Source: Pseudoteredinibacter isoporae_A (lineage in GTDB: Bacteria; Pseudomonadota; Gammaproteobacteria; Pseudomonadales; Cellvibrionaceae). From it: DNA of 64,000 bases. The DNA lies in the NCBI RefSeq assembly GCF_040372805.1, contig NZ_BAABWJ010000001.1, positions 496,001 through 560,000 of the forward strand, written 5' to 3'. The stretch's first letter is position 1. Each line of letters begins with the position of its first letter. The position numbers were made by a program, and so were the translations under genes. Shown in pieces: positions 1 through 8,683 of the stretch. The notes below the pieces were generated by a model, which ran no database searches, was not told where the DNA came from, and saw only the letters and a program-made list of their open reading frames with translations.

Positions 1-135
1 TCATACTTAGGAAACAATAATCAGGCATCGAACGCGGGCATAGAGCACAACCCTATATGGATGAGGCACTGCTGAGATAGGTACAGATAGATGGTAGCTG
101 ATAGTTAGGATCAGCGATCGAAGGGGTGGACAGGA

Positions 136-444
136 TCAACGCTCTTTGCTGCACTGCCAGCAAATTTCAAAACTGGCATCGTTCTCTTCTCCACAGGCTC
201 CACATTTCCAGGCCTCCCCCGGGGCCGCCAATCGCTCGAGAATAGTATCCAGGATTGCTTTGGCCTTGGGGTAGTCGGACTCATTCTGTACCCAAAGCTC
301 CGGCCAGGTTTCAAAGTGGGGCATTTCGCCACTCCCAGCACCGAGATGCTGATTTTTGATCAATGTGGGAATACCTTCTGCTTCAATAAGGTTTTGGATA
401 TTGCTCAAACTGAAGGCATTTTCCTGGGTATGCAGCAGTTTCAT
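136..444 (-). CDS. DUF2007-type protein with C-terminal zinc ribbon
   Basis: Small cytoplasmic protein of 102 residues. Residues 1-75 look like the DUF2007 ('putative signal transducing protein') fold: an N-terminal beta-alpha unit beginning MKLLHTQENAF, a conserved leucine/isoleucine-rich helix (SLSNIQNLIEAEGI) and a WPELWVQ strand. The tail carries two CxxC pairs (C81/C84 and C95/C98), typical of a RanBP2-like or zinc-ribbon knuckle that binds one zinc. The biochemical role of this family is not known. It lies 42 bp downstream of the phosphoglycerol transferase-like gene on the same strand, so the two may be co-transcribed. Family assignment is from recognised sequence pattern; no function is claimed. 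Confidence 0.8.
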   Translation of the reverse strand: MKLLHTQENAFSLSNIQNLIEAEGIPTLIKNQHLGAGSGEMPHFETWPELWVQNESDYPKAKAILDTILERLAAPGEAWKCGACGEENDASFEICWQCSKER

Positions 445-486
445 TGGCGAACCTCTTGGCTTCTCACACGGTGGACTGATGTTGAA

Positions 487-2316
487 CTACAATTCCATAC
501 CCAACAACTGCCGAAAATCACGTGCACTGTACGTGGTGCTCAAATCCATTTTAGCCACTTTTGCTTCTGTTTTGTTTGGACCACTCAACACACAATATTC
601 TCCCTCGGGAGCGGTGGGTTGAATCTTGGCGATATTTTCGCAGCTTTCAAACAAAGCAAAATAGGACTCTGGCGGGATATCGTCGATATCGTCCGAAAAA
701 GTCTTGTGATACAGGGAGCGGTTAAACTGAAAACGCGCCACAGTCGTCAAGTTTGGTTTAATTTCGAGCAATGCCGGCAACTTGATTTGCTGTCCACCCA
801 GCAGGATCGTCTTTGCTTCCCAGTCAATTTGGGTGTCACCTTGCACACTCGGGAATTTCCAAAATTTCAGGATATCCGCATCCCAGGATTTTAATTTGCT
901 GTGCACATCCTGAGTCAATACCGGGTCGCTACTCAGCAAATTACGCCCCAAGCCAATTGCGCCTTCGTAGCCCATGAATGGCAACACCGTTGCGCTGACA
1001 TCCAACGTCGAGCCCATCGCATTAATCGCTTTAGCTTCTGGGTTTTCAAAATCCAGAATCATGAACAAATCACGGCGATTGCCCTTTTTAAGCTGGTCAA
1101 AAGCCGTATTTCTCATCGCCAAATGATCAGACACCAAAACGACAACGGTGTCTTTAGCAAACTCGCTGCCTTCAATTTTCTCTATAAACTCAGAGATCAG
1201 GAAGTCGGAACATTTCACCGAGTTCAAAATAGCGTTCTCGCCATCCTGATACTTCAATCCCTTACAACGACGAGAAGGGTGCCCCTTGGGATGATGGGTA
1301 TCCAATGTCAGCGTGAACAAACCAAAAGGTGCATTTTGACGGGAAAGTTCTTCGAATCGCTCATAGGCGTATTTCAAGATCACATCGTCGTACAAGCCCC
1401 ACCAGGACAAGTAGCCACCAACCTTCAATTTATCTTTTAGCTCTGTTCGACCTTCAACGTGATCGAAGCCATGAGTTTTAAAAAACTTTCCTTTGCCGCC
1501 AAAATTCAGATTAGCGCCACCGACAAAATTGAGCTGATACCCCATGGAGCTCATCACATCCCCAAAACAGGTGGTGCCGCTTAAAAAGCCCTCAAGGCCA
1601 GACATGGAATTCACATGAGACGGAGTAATAAGCGGAATGCCACATTGACTGGCGGTAATACCACCGATCGTCCAACCCGTTCCCCTTAACTGTTTGATGT
1701 CAGTAAAATACGTGGACTTGGCCTCCAGCGATTTAATCCCTTCGAGCAGGCCAGGAAAAAGCGCCTCATCCAAATATGTCCGCTCTAGACTTTCGGCATA
1801 AATAAAAACAATGTTTTTCTTTTTTGTTCCCAGCGGAGTAATCACCGGTGACTGGTAATAGCGGTAGAAATCACTCTGCTCAGACTGCGACCACTGCACC
1901 GACAATAATTCCTTAATATCGTGCACCGCGGGATTCAGAATCACAGAACCCAATAACAGTACACAAGGCACCAACACTTTATGGCGCCCCTGTTTGGTTT
2001 TGGATATTCTCCCGGTCACCCAGAGCAGCGTCAGCACTAACAGCAACAGGGCAATGCCCGCTGAGAGCATCAGCTTGATGTATTCCAGAAAACCGGCGCC
2101 TTCGAAGCCATACCACATATGATAAATAGCCGCTTCATCAATGCCATTACCGGTAAAGTAATCTGAAGACACATGAGTAATCGTTAAGGCAGTCCACAAT
2201 AGACCCGCGGCAATCACGAACGATCTGAGGAGGGGTTTAAAATAGGAGAAGCAGGCAAGAACAACAAACAGAGCAAAAAGAAACAGACTCAAAATACCCA
2301 AAACGCTGTCGAACAT
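487..2316 (-). CDS. Inner-membrane sulfatase-family phosphoglycerol transferase (OpgB/LtaS-like)
   Basis: 609 residues. About five hydrophobic helices fill residues 1-150, followed by an extracytoplasmic alkaline-phosphatase/sulfatase fold from about 165 (start KKNIVFIYAESLERTYLD, whose Glu is the usual metal ligand). The segment TGWTIGGITASQCGIP holds the expected nucleophilic threonine and matches the OpgB (MdoB) signature better than Gram-positive LtaS. Later blocks (TLDTHHPKG, VLVSDH) supply the remaining metal-binding His/Asp residues. OpgB enzymes move phosphoglycerol from phosphatidylglycerol onto periplasmic glucans. This protein is shorter than E. coli OpgB (763 residues), and no opgGH genes are in the window, so the acceptor is uncertain. 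An extra 120-residue C-terminal segment follows the catalytic domain. Confidence 0.82.
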   Translation of the reverse strand: MFDSVLGILSLFLFALFVVLACFSYFKPLLRSFVIAAGLLWTALTITHVSSDYFTGNGIDEAAIYHMWYGFEGAGFLEYIKLMLSAGIALLLLVLTLLWVTGRISKTKQGRHKVLVPCVLLLGSVILNPAVHDIKELLSVQWSQSEQSDFYRYYQSPVITPLGTKKKNIVFIYAESLERTYLDEALFPGLLEGIKSLEAKSTYFTDIKQLRGTGWTIGGITASQCGIPLITPSHVNSMSGLEGFLSGTTCFGDVMSSMGYQLNFVGGANLNFGGKGKFFKTHGFDHVEGRTELKDKLKVGGYLSWWGLYDDVILKYAYERFEELSRQNAPFGLFTLTLDTHHPKGHPSRRCKGLKYQDGENAILNSVKCSDFLISEFIEKIEGSEFAKDTVVVLVSDHLAMRNTAFDQLKKGNRRDLFMILDFENPEAKAINAMGSTLDVSATVLPFMGYEGAIGLGRNLLSSDPVLTQDVHSKLKSWDADILKFWKFPSVQGDTQIDWEAKTILLGGQQIKLPALLEIKPNLTTVARFQFNRSLYHKTFSDDIDDIPPESYFALFESCENIAKIQPTAPEGEYCVLSGPNKTEAKVAKMDLSTTYSARDFRQLLGMEL

Positions 2317-2513
2317 ACACCCAATCCCTGTGTTTCATCTTTATGACAAATATCGCGAGCGGGAATCTATCAGCCCCACCTGATATTGTAAATGGCCACA
2401 GCTGGGCAAGGGCTTTTTTTGAGGAGTGTTCCCTCACTAAAACTAATTAGTACGAGTTTAAAAAATGTTCTCCGATAGAAAGTAGTTCTTTCGAATTAAA
2501 AAATAACAGGCAT

Positions 2514-2541
2514 AAAAAAAGGCCCCGCAGGGCCTTTTTTC
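2514..2541 (-). terminator. Bidirectional intrinsic terminator after pckA
   Basis: GGCCC at 2521-2525 pairs with GGGCC at 2530-2534 across a CGCA loop. The stem is flanked by seven A on the left and six T on the right, so a U-tract follows the hairpin on either strand. It sits 13 bp past the pckA stop codon. Confidence 0.9.
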
Positions 2542-2553
2542 TATGCGAATCGA

Positions 2554-4113
2554 TTAACCGGCTTTAGGGCCAGCGGCTTCGATTTCCGCACTCACGTCAA
2601 ACTTCTGAATGTTTTCGGCGAACAAACCTGCCAACTTACCAGCAGAAGCGTCGTAAGCGTCTTTATCGGCCCAAGCTTCGCGCGGGTTCAAGTAAGACTG
2701 ATCAACACCAGGCACTTCAACAGGAATATCCATGTTCATGATATCCATGTGCTCAGTTTCAACGCCCTCCAGAGAACCATTCTGGATCGCAGCAACGACT
2801 GCGCGTGTTACCGGAATCGGGAAACGAGAGCCAGTGCCATTTGCACCACCGGCACCGCCCGTCCAACCGGTATTCACCAAGTAGACTTTAGAATCGAAGT
2901 CCTCGATACGCTTCATCAACAGCTCAGCATACTCACGAGCAGGACGAGGCATAAACGGCGCACCGAAACACGTTGAAAAGGCTGGGTGAATACCCGCTTC
3001 CGCACCCAGTTCAGTTGAACCTACACGAGCGGTGTAACCAGACAGGAAGTGATAAGCCGCAGCTTCTTTACTCAGAATGGAAACCGGGGGAATCACACCC
3101 GATACATCACAGGTCAGGAAGATGACGTTCTTCGGTTCACCAGCACGGTTTTCCTCAACACGCATTTCAACGTGCTCGAGCGGGTAAGAACAGCGGCCGT
3201 TTTCAGTCAGGCTGGTGTCGCTGTAATCCGCAATGCGCTTGTCATTGTGGGCAACATTTTCAACGATGGCACCAAAACGAATAGCGTCCCAGATAACCGG
3301 CTCGTTTTTCTGGCTCAGGTCGATGGTTTTCGCGTAACAACCACCTTCCATATTGAACACAGCGCCTTTTGCCCAACCGTGCTCATCATCACCAATCAGG
3401 TAACGCTCAGGGTCAGCAGACAAGGTGGTTTTACCGGTACCGGACAGACCAAAGAACAGGCAAGTATCGCCGTCTTTACCAACGTTAGCCGAACAGTGCA
3501 TAGGCATCACGTCTTTTTCTGGCAACAGGAAGTTCTGAACCGCAAACATGGACTTCTTCATTTCACCAGCGTATTTGGCACCCGCCAACAACACTTTGCG
3601 CTGTGCGAAGTTCACGATAACCGCTACTTCAGAGTTGGTGCCATCACGCTCGGGGACACATTCGAAGTTGGCAGCGTGCAGGATGCGCCACTCTTCTTTG
3701 CCCTTCGGATTGTAGTTGTCGGTGCGGATAAACATGTTGCGACCGAACAGGTTGTGCCAGGCCGTCTCAGTAGTCACTTTTACCGCGAGGTAGTGATCGG
3801 GGTCTTCGGCCACGTGCAGGTGTGAAACAAAAGAATCAACACTGGCAATATGGTCTTCAACACGCTCCCACAGAGCATCGAACTTATCGGAGTCAAATGG
3901 GCGGTTAACCGCACCCCAGTCGATGCTATCTGCTGTGGATGGCTCTTCAACGGTGAAGCGATCGGCAGGAGAGCGGCCGGTGCGAGCACCGGTCACGGCG
4001 GTAAAGGCGCCATTGGCAGCCAGCTTACCTTCGCCACGGGCCAGGGCCTGCTCAATCAGCTCTACCGAGCTCAAATCTGTGTAGACGGTTGGAGAATCGT
4101 CAATTTGTGTCAT
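2554..4113 (-). CDS. pckA: Phosphoenolpyruvate carboxykinase (ATP)
   Basis: 519 residues, close to the family's usual 520-540. It converts oxaloacetate and ATP to phosphoenolpyruvate and CO2, the first committed step of gluconeogenesis, in the cytoplasm. The kinase-1a P-loop GLSGTGKTTL is near residues 222-231, followed by the GDDEHGW metal-binding segment; TGARTGRSPADRF near the N-terminus is the substrate-binding loop. Near the C-terminus NTGWTGGAGG is also typical. It is preceded by hslO on the same strand with a 313-bp gap, the order seen in E. coli and pseudomonads. A strong terminator follows. The long upstream gap suggests its own promoter. With fba, pgk and epd at the other end of the window it indicates active gluconeogenesis. 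Confidence 0.97.
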   Translation of the reverse strand: MTQIDDSPTVYTDLSSVELIEQALARGEGKLAANGAFTAVTGARTGRSPADRFTVEEPSTADSIDWGAVNRPFDSDKFDALWERVEDHIASVDSFVSHLHVAEDPDHYLAVKVTTETAWHNLFGRNMFIRTDNYNPKGKEEWRILHAANFECVPERDGTNSEVAVIVNFAQRKVLLAGAKYAGEMKKSMFAVQNFLLPEKDVMPMHCSANVGKDGDTCLFFGLSGTGKTTLSADPERYLIGDDEHGWAKGAVFNMEGGCYAKTIDLSQKNEPVIWDAIRFGAIVENVAHNDKRIADYSDTSLTENGRCSYPLEHVEMRVEENRAGEPKNVIFLTCDVSGVIPPVSILSKEAAAYHFLSGYTARVGSTELGAEAGIHPAFSTCFGAPFMPRPAREYAELLMKRIEDFDSKVYLVNTGWTGGAGGANGTGSRFPIPVTRAVVAAIQNGSLEGVETEHMDIMNMDIPVEVPGVDQSYLNPREAWADKDAYDASAGKLAGLFAENIQKFDVSAEIEAAGPKAG

Positions 4114-4426
4114 GGGTGTGTCCTGTCAGCTATGGGCCTGCACCGCCGCACTTCAGCAAACACTGCCGAAACACCAGAGGCATAGACGTTTTTAATTAAA
4201 ATCTGTCTCCCCGGCTTACAATGTCCGGGGGCTGGTAAATTTGGGGGCGCCATTATGCCAGAAAACCTAATGAGATTCGATCGTATCCTGGCACTTTTTT
4301 AGGTAGTATTTTTACTAGTTTTTTGAGGCTCGAGATGGCGCCGAAACGCCCGGTAGCAATGCCCAGAACGGCTTTGTGGGCATTGCCCAAAAGCCGCCTT
4401 CGGGAGGTCAAATTTGAGCGCTGGAA
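4114..4426 (-). promoter_or_regulatory. hslO-pckA intergenic region with two mutually exclusive hairpins
   Basis: 313 bp without a gene. Hairpin A pairs GCAATGCCCA (4356-4365) with TGGGCATTGC (4377-4386), perfect 10-bp arms. Hairpin B pairs CGGCTTT (4369-4375) with AAAGCCG (4390-4396), with an inner GGGC/GCCC stem (4378-4381 with 4385-4388). The two share bases and cannot form together. No U-tract follows on the minus strand, so neither is a clear intrinsic terminator. They lie either in the hslO 3' end or the pckA leader. The rest, nearer pckA, is AT-rich (4290-4325) and probably holds the pckA promoter, but I see no convincing consensus elements. Confidence 0.45.
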
Positions 4427-5326
4427 TCAGTGCTGGGCGTTGTTCGCTTCAGCGAAAATTTTCTCTACTTGCTGGGGACCAAATTGGTATTTCTGACCAC
4501 AGAAGTGGCAATCCATAGTGATTAAATCTTGCTCACTCAGAATCAGCTGGGCTTCGTCCTGGCCAATTGACAAAATGGTGCCAACGCAGCGCTCTTCTGA
4601 ACAGCTGCACTGGAAGCTCACCGTTTGAGGGTCGAAGAGACGAACGTCTTCCTCATTAAACAGGCGGTAGAGAATCGTGTGCGGGTCCAGGCTTAGTAAT
4701 TCGTCATCTTTGATGGTTTCTGCCAGTGCTGTAATGGTTTGCCAGTGCTCGGCATTGGTCTCGGCATCCGCCAGCTGTTGGGGCAACTCCTGCACCATCA
4801 GGCCGGTGGCGCGCTTCTCGTCAGCAGCCAACCAAAAACGGGTACCCAACTGCTCCGACTGAGCGAAGTAATCCTCAAGGCAAGCGGCAAGATCGGTCTT
4901 CACCAACGGCACAATACCCTGGTAACGCTCTCCCTTATCCGGTTGAATCAGGATAGCCAACAGGCCCTGATTACCCAACAAGTCTGCCAGACTGGCCGAT
5001 TCAAGGGCTTCAATCGCTGCCGCATCGTTGATCTGGACCGCCGCTCGCAGCCCCTTTTGGTAGCTCGCCTCGGCCATAATCATCGGCATTGCACCATCAC
5101 CGCGCGCCTGCAGGGTCAACAAGCCCTCGAACTTCAAAGTACCCGACAGCAGCGCAACCGCCGCCATAAACTCACCCAACAACCGCAATACTCGCTCAGG
5201 CACCTCCTGCTCAGCTGCTGCGTTGTTATTACGCACCTGCTGATAGGCCTCATCCAAAGTGATAATTTCACCGCGAATGTCGGTGTTTTCGAAAATAAAG
5301 TGTTGAATCGTATCGCTGTTGGCCAT
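4427..5326 (-). CDS. hslO: Redox-regulated holdase chaperone Hsp33
   Basis: 299 residues, near the normal length (about 290). Hsp33 is a cytoplasmic chaperone that is inactive while zinc is bound to four cysteines, and becomes an ATP-independent holdase when those cysteines are oxidised by peroxide or hypochlorite. The CxC...CxxC switch is intact here: C240 and C242, then C273 and C276, with an extra C247. The N-terminal substrate-binding domain begins DTIQHFIFENTDIRGE. It is upstream of pckA as in E. coli, but separated from hslR by a protease and a DUF4124 gene. The start ATG at 5326 has only a weak ribosome-binding site. Confidence 0.96.
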   Translation of the reverse strand: MANSDTIQHFIFENTDIRGEIITLDEAYQQVRNNNAAAEQEVPERVLRLLGEFMAAVALLSGTLKFEGLLTLQARGDGAMPMIMAEASYQKGLRAAVQINDAAAIEALESASLADLLGNQGLLAILIQPDKGERYQGIVPLVKTDLAACLEDYFAQSEQLGTRFWLAADEKRATGLMVQELPQQLADAETNAEHWQTITALAETIKDDELLSLDPHTILYRLFNEEDVRLFDPQTVSFQCSCSEERCVGTILSIGQDEAQLILSEQDLITMDCHFCGQKYQFGPQQVEKIFAEANNAQH

Positions 5327-5461
5327 TGCTTGGGACCTGATCTCACGGCTAATGTCTGTAAGCCCCTTATTATGGGGACTAATTTTCGCGCATCAAGGGA
5401 TAGCCCACATCGCATGACTGAGCAGAGGATTGCCTGCGCCCATGCGAGAACTCGCCTGGGC

Positions 5462-5917
5462 TCAGGAACACAAGGCGCTTACCCGTGCCTTGGCATCTTT
5501 CACCATTTTCTGGCGCTGAGCTTCGCTGACTTTTTCATTTTCAGGTCGATAGCGAAAATAAGACCGGCTGCTGTAGCGGTTTAAATTGCGCCGGGCCTCT
5601 CGGCAGGCCTTTTGACGGCGCTGGGCTCGGGCCGCCTGTTGTTTCTGCTTACGTTCGGCATCCTGCTGGCGCCGCTGACTGATGCTGTCCAGAGACGGCA
5701 GTTTTTCATGGCTGGAATCAATGTTTGCAGCAGGCAAACTATCAGAAATATCCTCTGCTGCCTGGCCCTTGGGTTTCTTATCGCTGTAGTGCACATTGCC
5801 ATTGGCATCCACCCATTTATACAACTTGGTTTCAGCAACAACGAACATCACAGGACTGCAAAGCAGTATGCCAAGCATCGCTGTTACAAAACCGCTCGCT
5901 GCCCAGGAGCGATTCAC
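5462..5917 (-). CDS. Secreted DUF4124-domain protein
   Basis: 151 residues. A signal sequence spans about residues 1-28, followed by a DUF4124 domain whose core reads KLYKWVDANGNVHYSDKKP (about 31-50). The rest is a charged, Arg/Gln-rich, probably helical segment ending in a basic tail. DUF4124 is a short beta-rich periplasmic or envelope module of unknown biochemical role, often seen with peptidoglycan-associated domains. The start is a GTG at 5917 that overlaps the stop of the upstream protease by four bases (GTGA), implying translational coupling. A hairpin (GCCCA 5438-5442 with TGGGC 5457-5461) lies just past the stop, without a U-tract. A second DUF4124 occurs in the M23 peptidase near 60 kb. 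Confidence 0.8.
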   Translation of the reverse strand: MNRSWAASGFVTAMLGILLCSPVMFVVAETKLYKWVDANGNVHYSDKKPKGQAAEDISDSLPAANIDSSHEKLPSLDSISQRRQQDAERKQKQQAARAQRRQKACREARRNLNRYSSRSYFRYRPENEKVSEAQRQKMVKDAKARVSALCS

Positions 5918-7440
5918 GGGGACGACTGCTCAGCCATCGCCACCGGTTCCAGATCACTGGAAAATGGCATTGGGACACGATAACGAGCCAGAATGTCGGG
6001 CAAACTGCTTTCCGATTCTGCTTTATTTAGAATCACCTGATAACCATCACTGTCAGACAGCGTCAGGAAATCGCTTTGATTCGATCTAACCTGCTCCACA
6101 AAACTGCTGAAGTCACGAATAGGCTCACCATTAACCGATTCGATAATCCAGTTTTTCCAATCATGGAAACCCAAATTCACATCGGCGGGCAACACTTTCA
6201 AAGCCACAACCAACTCAGTTTTTTCTGGTGAACGCCATTGTCCGCGAGCACTCAAAAAATCAATCGGCGCTTTGCTGTGCCAGTTGCTGCCCCAACGTTT
6301 GATCAAGTTCATATTCAACGGCACAAAGACCACACCCCCATAAATAAAATAAGAAGGTTGTTGGCCAAAGCGCTCAGCTAGAACCAAGCTGTAATTACGT
6401 CGTGAGGGTGCGGCAATGATTTCCACCGTTTGCTTTTCCCCCTGGCGACTGATGTTCAGGGTAATCTTGTCGCCCACATGACGCTGATCCAGAGCGTATT
6501 TGAAATTAGTGCGCTGATTTTTACGAAACTCAATGGAGCGGTCTTCCGCCACATCATGGTCATCGATTGTCAGAATGACATCACCCGGAAACAATTTACC
6601 TTCGGATGCACTGCCCTCAAACACTTTCACAATCAGGGCACCACTCTCACCGTCTTTCAGCTGGTGGGCTGCTCGCAACGCCGGACTTTCCAAACTCTGG
6701 GTACGCAACCCCAGATTCACGAAACCGTTGTGCTCTGCATCGTCGGCATCTTTCAAAATATGACGAATCACAGACGGCGGCACAAAATAACCAAGGTTTT
6801 CCGCTCGCGCGCCGGTGTTTGCCTGCATCACAACGCCAACGATTTTATTGCCTGCAATCACAGGGCCACCCGAATTACCGGGATTGATCGCCGCATCAAT
6901 TTGGCCAGCCAATAAGTAACCACCAGCGTGGGCATAGAACTGGTGCTCCACGCGCGACAAAACGCCCTGGGTAATGCTCAACGTATTTCCACCAAAGGGG
7001 TAACCGAATACCGAAACGGTTTCCAACGGCTCGGGCAACTTACCCACTTTAAGCGGTGTAATGCCATCGAAAAAACTTTCGTCCTCTACCTTCAGGATCG
7101 CCAAGTCAGCCTCATGAGAAACAAAATCCACATGCGCCAAATATTTTTTCGGCTGACCGTTTTTTTGAACCTGCAAATAACTGGCATCAGCAATTACGTG
7201 TGCGTTTGTCAGAATGCGATTACCCGAAATCACCGCACCTGAGCCACTGCTCTGCTGGGAATTCAACAAACGCCAGGGTGTGAAATAATCCGGCGGCGTC
7301 AAAGTACTGTAAATTTTGATCACCGCATTTTTGACTTTGTTGTAGTCCTTGCTGAGAGAAGCCTGAGCGGAAACCGCCAGCAGCAAGGAAACCATAGACA
7401 CCAGCACAACAGCGATGCGGCGAGAAAACATAAGTACCAT
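5914..7440 (-). CDS. Periplasmic trypsin-like serine protease with PDZ domains (Deg-type)
   Basis: 508 residues. A signal peptide (cleavage probably after SAQA, residue 27) precedes a chymotrypsin-fold protease of family S1C. The triad is visible: H81 in LTNAHV, D112 in ADLAILKV and S190 in INPGNSGGPV. A PDZ domain follows at about 240-330 (LFPGDVILTIDDHDV), and a second, more divergent one at about 395-470. The arrangement, including VNLGLRTQ between protease and PDZ, resembles the Deg9-like branch rather than canonical DegP. ATGs at 7440 and 7431 are both possible starts; 7431 has a GGA eight bases upstream. It lies between hslR and hslO with a coupled DUF4124 gene, suggesting an envelope quality-control role beside two heat-shock genes. 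Confidence 0.85.
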   Translation of the reverse strand: MVLMFSRRIAVVLVSMVSLLLAVSAQASLSKDYNKVKNAVIKIYSTLTPPDYFTPWRLLNSQQSSGSGAVISGNRILTNAHVIADASYLQVQKNGQPKKYLAHVDFVSHEADLAILKVEDESFFDGITPLKVGKLPEPLETVSVFGYPFGGNTLSITQGVLSRVEHQFYAHAGGYLLAGQIDAAINPGNSGGPVIAGNKIVGVVMQANTGARAENLGYFVPPSVIRHILKDADDAEHNGFVNLGLRTQSLESPALRAAHQLKDGESGALIVKVFEGSASEGKLFPGDVILTIDDHDVAEDRSIEFRKNQRTNFKYALDQRHVGDKITLNISRQGEKQTVEIIAAPSRRNYSLVLAERFGQQPSYFIYGGVVFVPLNMNLIKRWGSNWHSKAPIDFLSARGQWRSPEKTELVVALKVLPADVNLGFHDWKNWIIESVNGEPIRDFSSFVEQVRSNQSDFLTLSDSDGYQVILNKAESESSLPDILARYRVPMPFSSDLEPVAMAEQSSP

Positions 7441-7468
7441 CCAATTTACCTATTGCTATTTTATGTCG

Positions 7469-7858
7469 CTAACCAGAATAATCCTGCTCGCGAAAACGAT
7501 GAATTTGTCGACGTTGTTTTTTTGTTGGGCGCTGCTCAGGCATGAGATCAATACCGCGCAACACTTTACGCTTTTCTGCCTCAGCTTCGCGCTTGGCGAC
7601 ACTGTCCGGTGTTTCCTGATACAGCTGCTGGGCAACAGGGGCCGGGCCACGCTTGTCAGACAAGCCCAACACCTCAACGTCTTTTTCGTCCCAGCCCTGA
7701 CGAATCGTCAGTACCTGGCCAATCATAATTTCCTTACTGGCCTTTACCCGCTGGCCATCCGCGTGCACTTTACCCCCGTCAATCGCGGTTTTTGCCAAGC
7801 TCCGGGTTTTAAAAAACCGAGCGGCCCAGAGCCATTTGTCAATTCTTACTTTGTCCAA
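7469..7858 (-). CDS. hslR: Heat-shock protein 15, S4-domain RNA-binding protein
   Basis: 129 residues, E. coli Hsp15 being 133. It has an S4 RNA-binding domain at residues 3-60 (VRIDKWLWAARFFKTRSLA, then GGKVHADGQRVK) and a basic C-terminal tail (PTKKQRRQIHRF). Hsp15 binds stalled 50S subunits carrying nascent peptidyl-tRNA and helps recycle them. The start appears to be TTG at 7858: no in-frame ATG or GTG precedes the S4 domain nearby, and AAGGTT about 11 bases upstream is only a weak ribosome-binding site. It is downstream of yrfG on the same strand, as in E. coli. Confidence 0.92.
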   Translation of the reverse strand: MDKVRIDKWLWAARFFKTRSLAKTAIDGGKVHADGQRVKASKEIMIGQVLTIRQGWDEKDVEVLGLSDKRGPAPVAQQLYQETPDSVAKREAEAEKRKVLRGIDLMPEQRPTKKQRRQIHRFREQDYSG

Positions 7859-7908
7859 AATATATCGAACCTTGTGCCTGTCAGGGCGTTTATTGTCGCC
7901 AACCGAAA

Positions 7909-8586
7909 CTACAGTGGCGGCATGATTTCATCAAAATGATCGATGGCCGGATAGTCGTCAACACGGCGCGCCTGTTGGCTATCGGGCTGATGAATACACA
8001 GCAAATGTTTGATGCCGTATTGCGCAGCGGAATCCAGAATGCGCACGGTATCATCAATAAATAGAGTCCGCGCCGGGTCAAATTGTTCCTGCTCCTGCAA
8101 ACAATGCCAGAACGCCTGCTGCTCTTTGGGCTGGCGGTACTCATGAGAAGAAATGACCACATCCAGCCACTGGTCAATCGCAGTGATGTCCAGCTTCAGA
8201 GAAAGGCTCTGCGGGTGAGCATTGGTGATTAACACCAATTTCTTGTTCAAGGCTCGCAACCGTTGCAGGAACTCAATGGCATAGGGGCGTGTGGCGATAC
8301 GCTCCTGCACTTCTTCTTTAAGCGCCCGAATGTCCAGTTCCAGGGCATTTGACCAATGTTCAAGACAATACCATTCCAGTTTGCCCGCATAGGTTTCAAA
8401 CATGCCATGGAGTTTTTCAGTGGCGGCTTCCATACTGACTTGATGGGTATCCACATAGCGTCGCGGCAAATGGTGCAACCAGAAATAATTATCAAAATGC
8501 AGATCCAGCAAGGTACCATCCATATCCAGCAAGACAGTATCGATCTGCTCCCAGTCCACCAGAACTTGGGGTGAATTAGACATCAT
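7909..8586 (-). CDS. yrfG: HAD-family GMP/IMP nucleotidase YrfG
   Basis: 225 residues, matching the family length. The HAD motifs are all visible: motif I DMDGTLLD (nucleophile near residue 20), a helical cap at about 30-100, motif II LITNAH, and motif IV FIDDTVRILDSA. E. coli YrfG dephosphorylates purine 5'-nucleotides, mainly GMP and IMP. It is the first gene of the yrfG-hslR block and is divergent from cysQ across 97 bp. Two ATGs at the 5' end (8586 and 8583) are equally possible starts. Confidence 0.9.
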   Translation of the reverse strand: MMSNSPQVLVDWEQIDTVLLDMDGTLLDLHFDNYFWLHHLPRRYVDTHQVSMEAATEKLHGMFETYAGKLEWYCLEHWSNALELDIRALKEEVQERIATRPYAIEFLQRLRALNKKLVLITNAHPQSLSLKLDITAIDQWLDVVISSHEYRQPKEQQAFWHCLQEQEQFDPARTLFIDDTVRILDSAAQYGIKHLLCIHQPDSQQARRVDDYPAIDHFDEIMPPL

Positions 8587-8683
8587 AATTTGTTTTACTC
8601 ATTATCACTGCGGCATCAGGCGTTTGCGGCTTACACCAACGGCGGCCTGCACCATTTAAGACTAACATAAAACAAGGACCCCC

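Noticed and set aside
1..135. First 135 bases
   Set aside because: No coding frame, RNA gene or repeat visible.
3049..3825. 258-residue plus-strand frame inside pckA
   Set aside because: Antisense shadow of a well-recognised gene with no family features.
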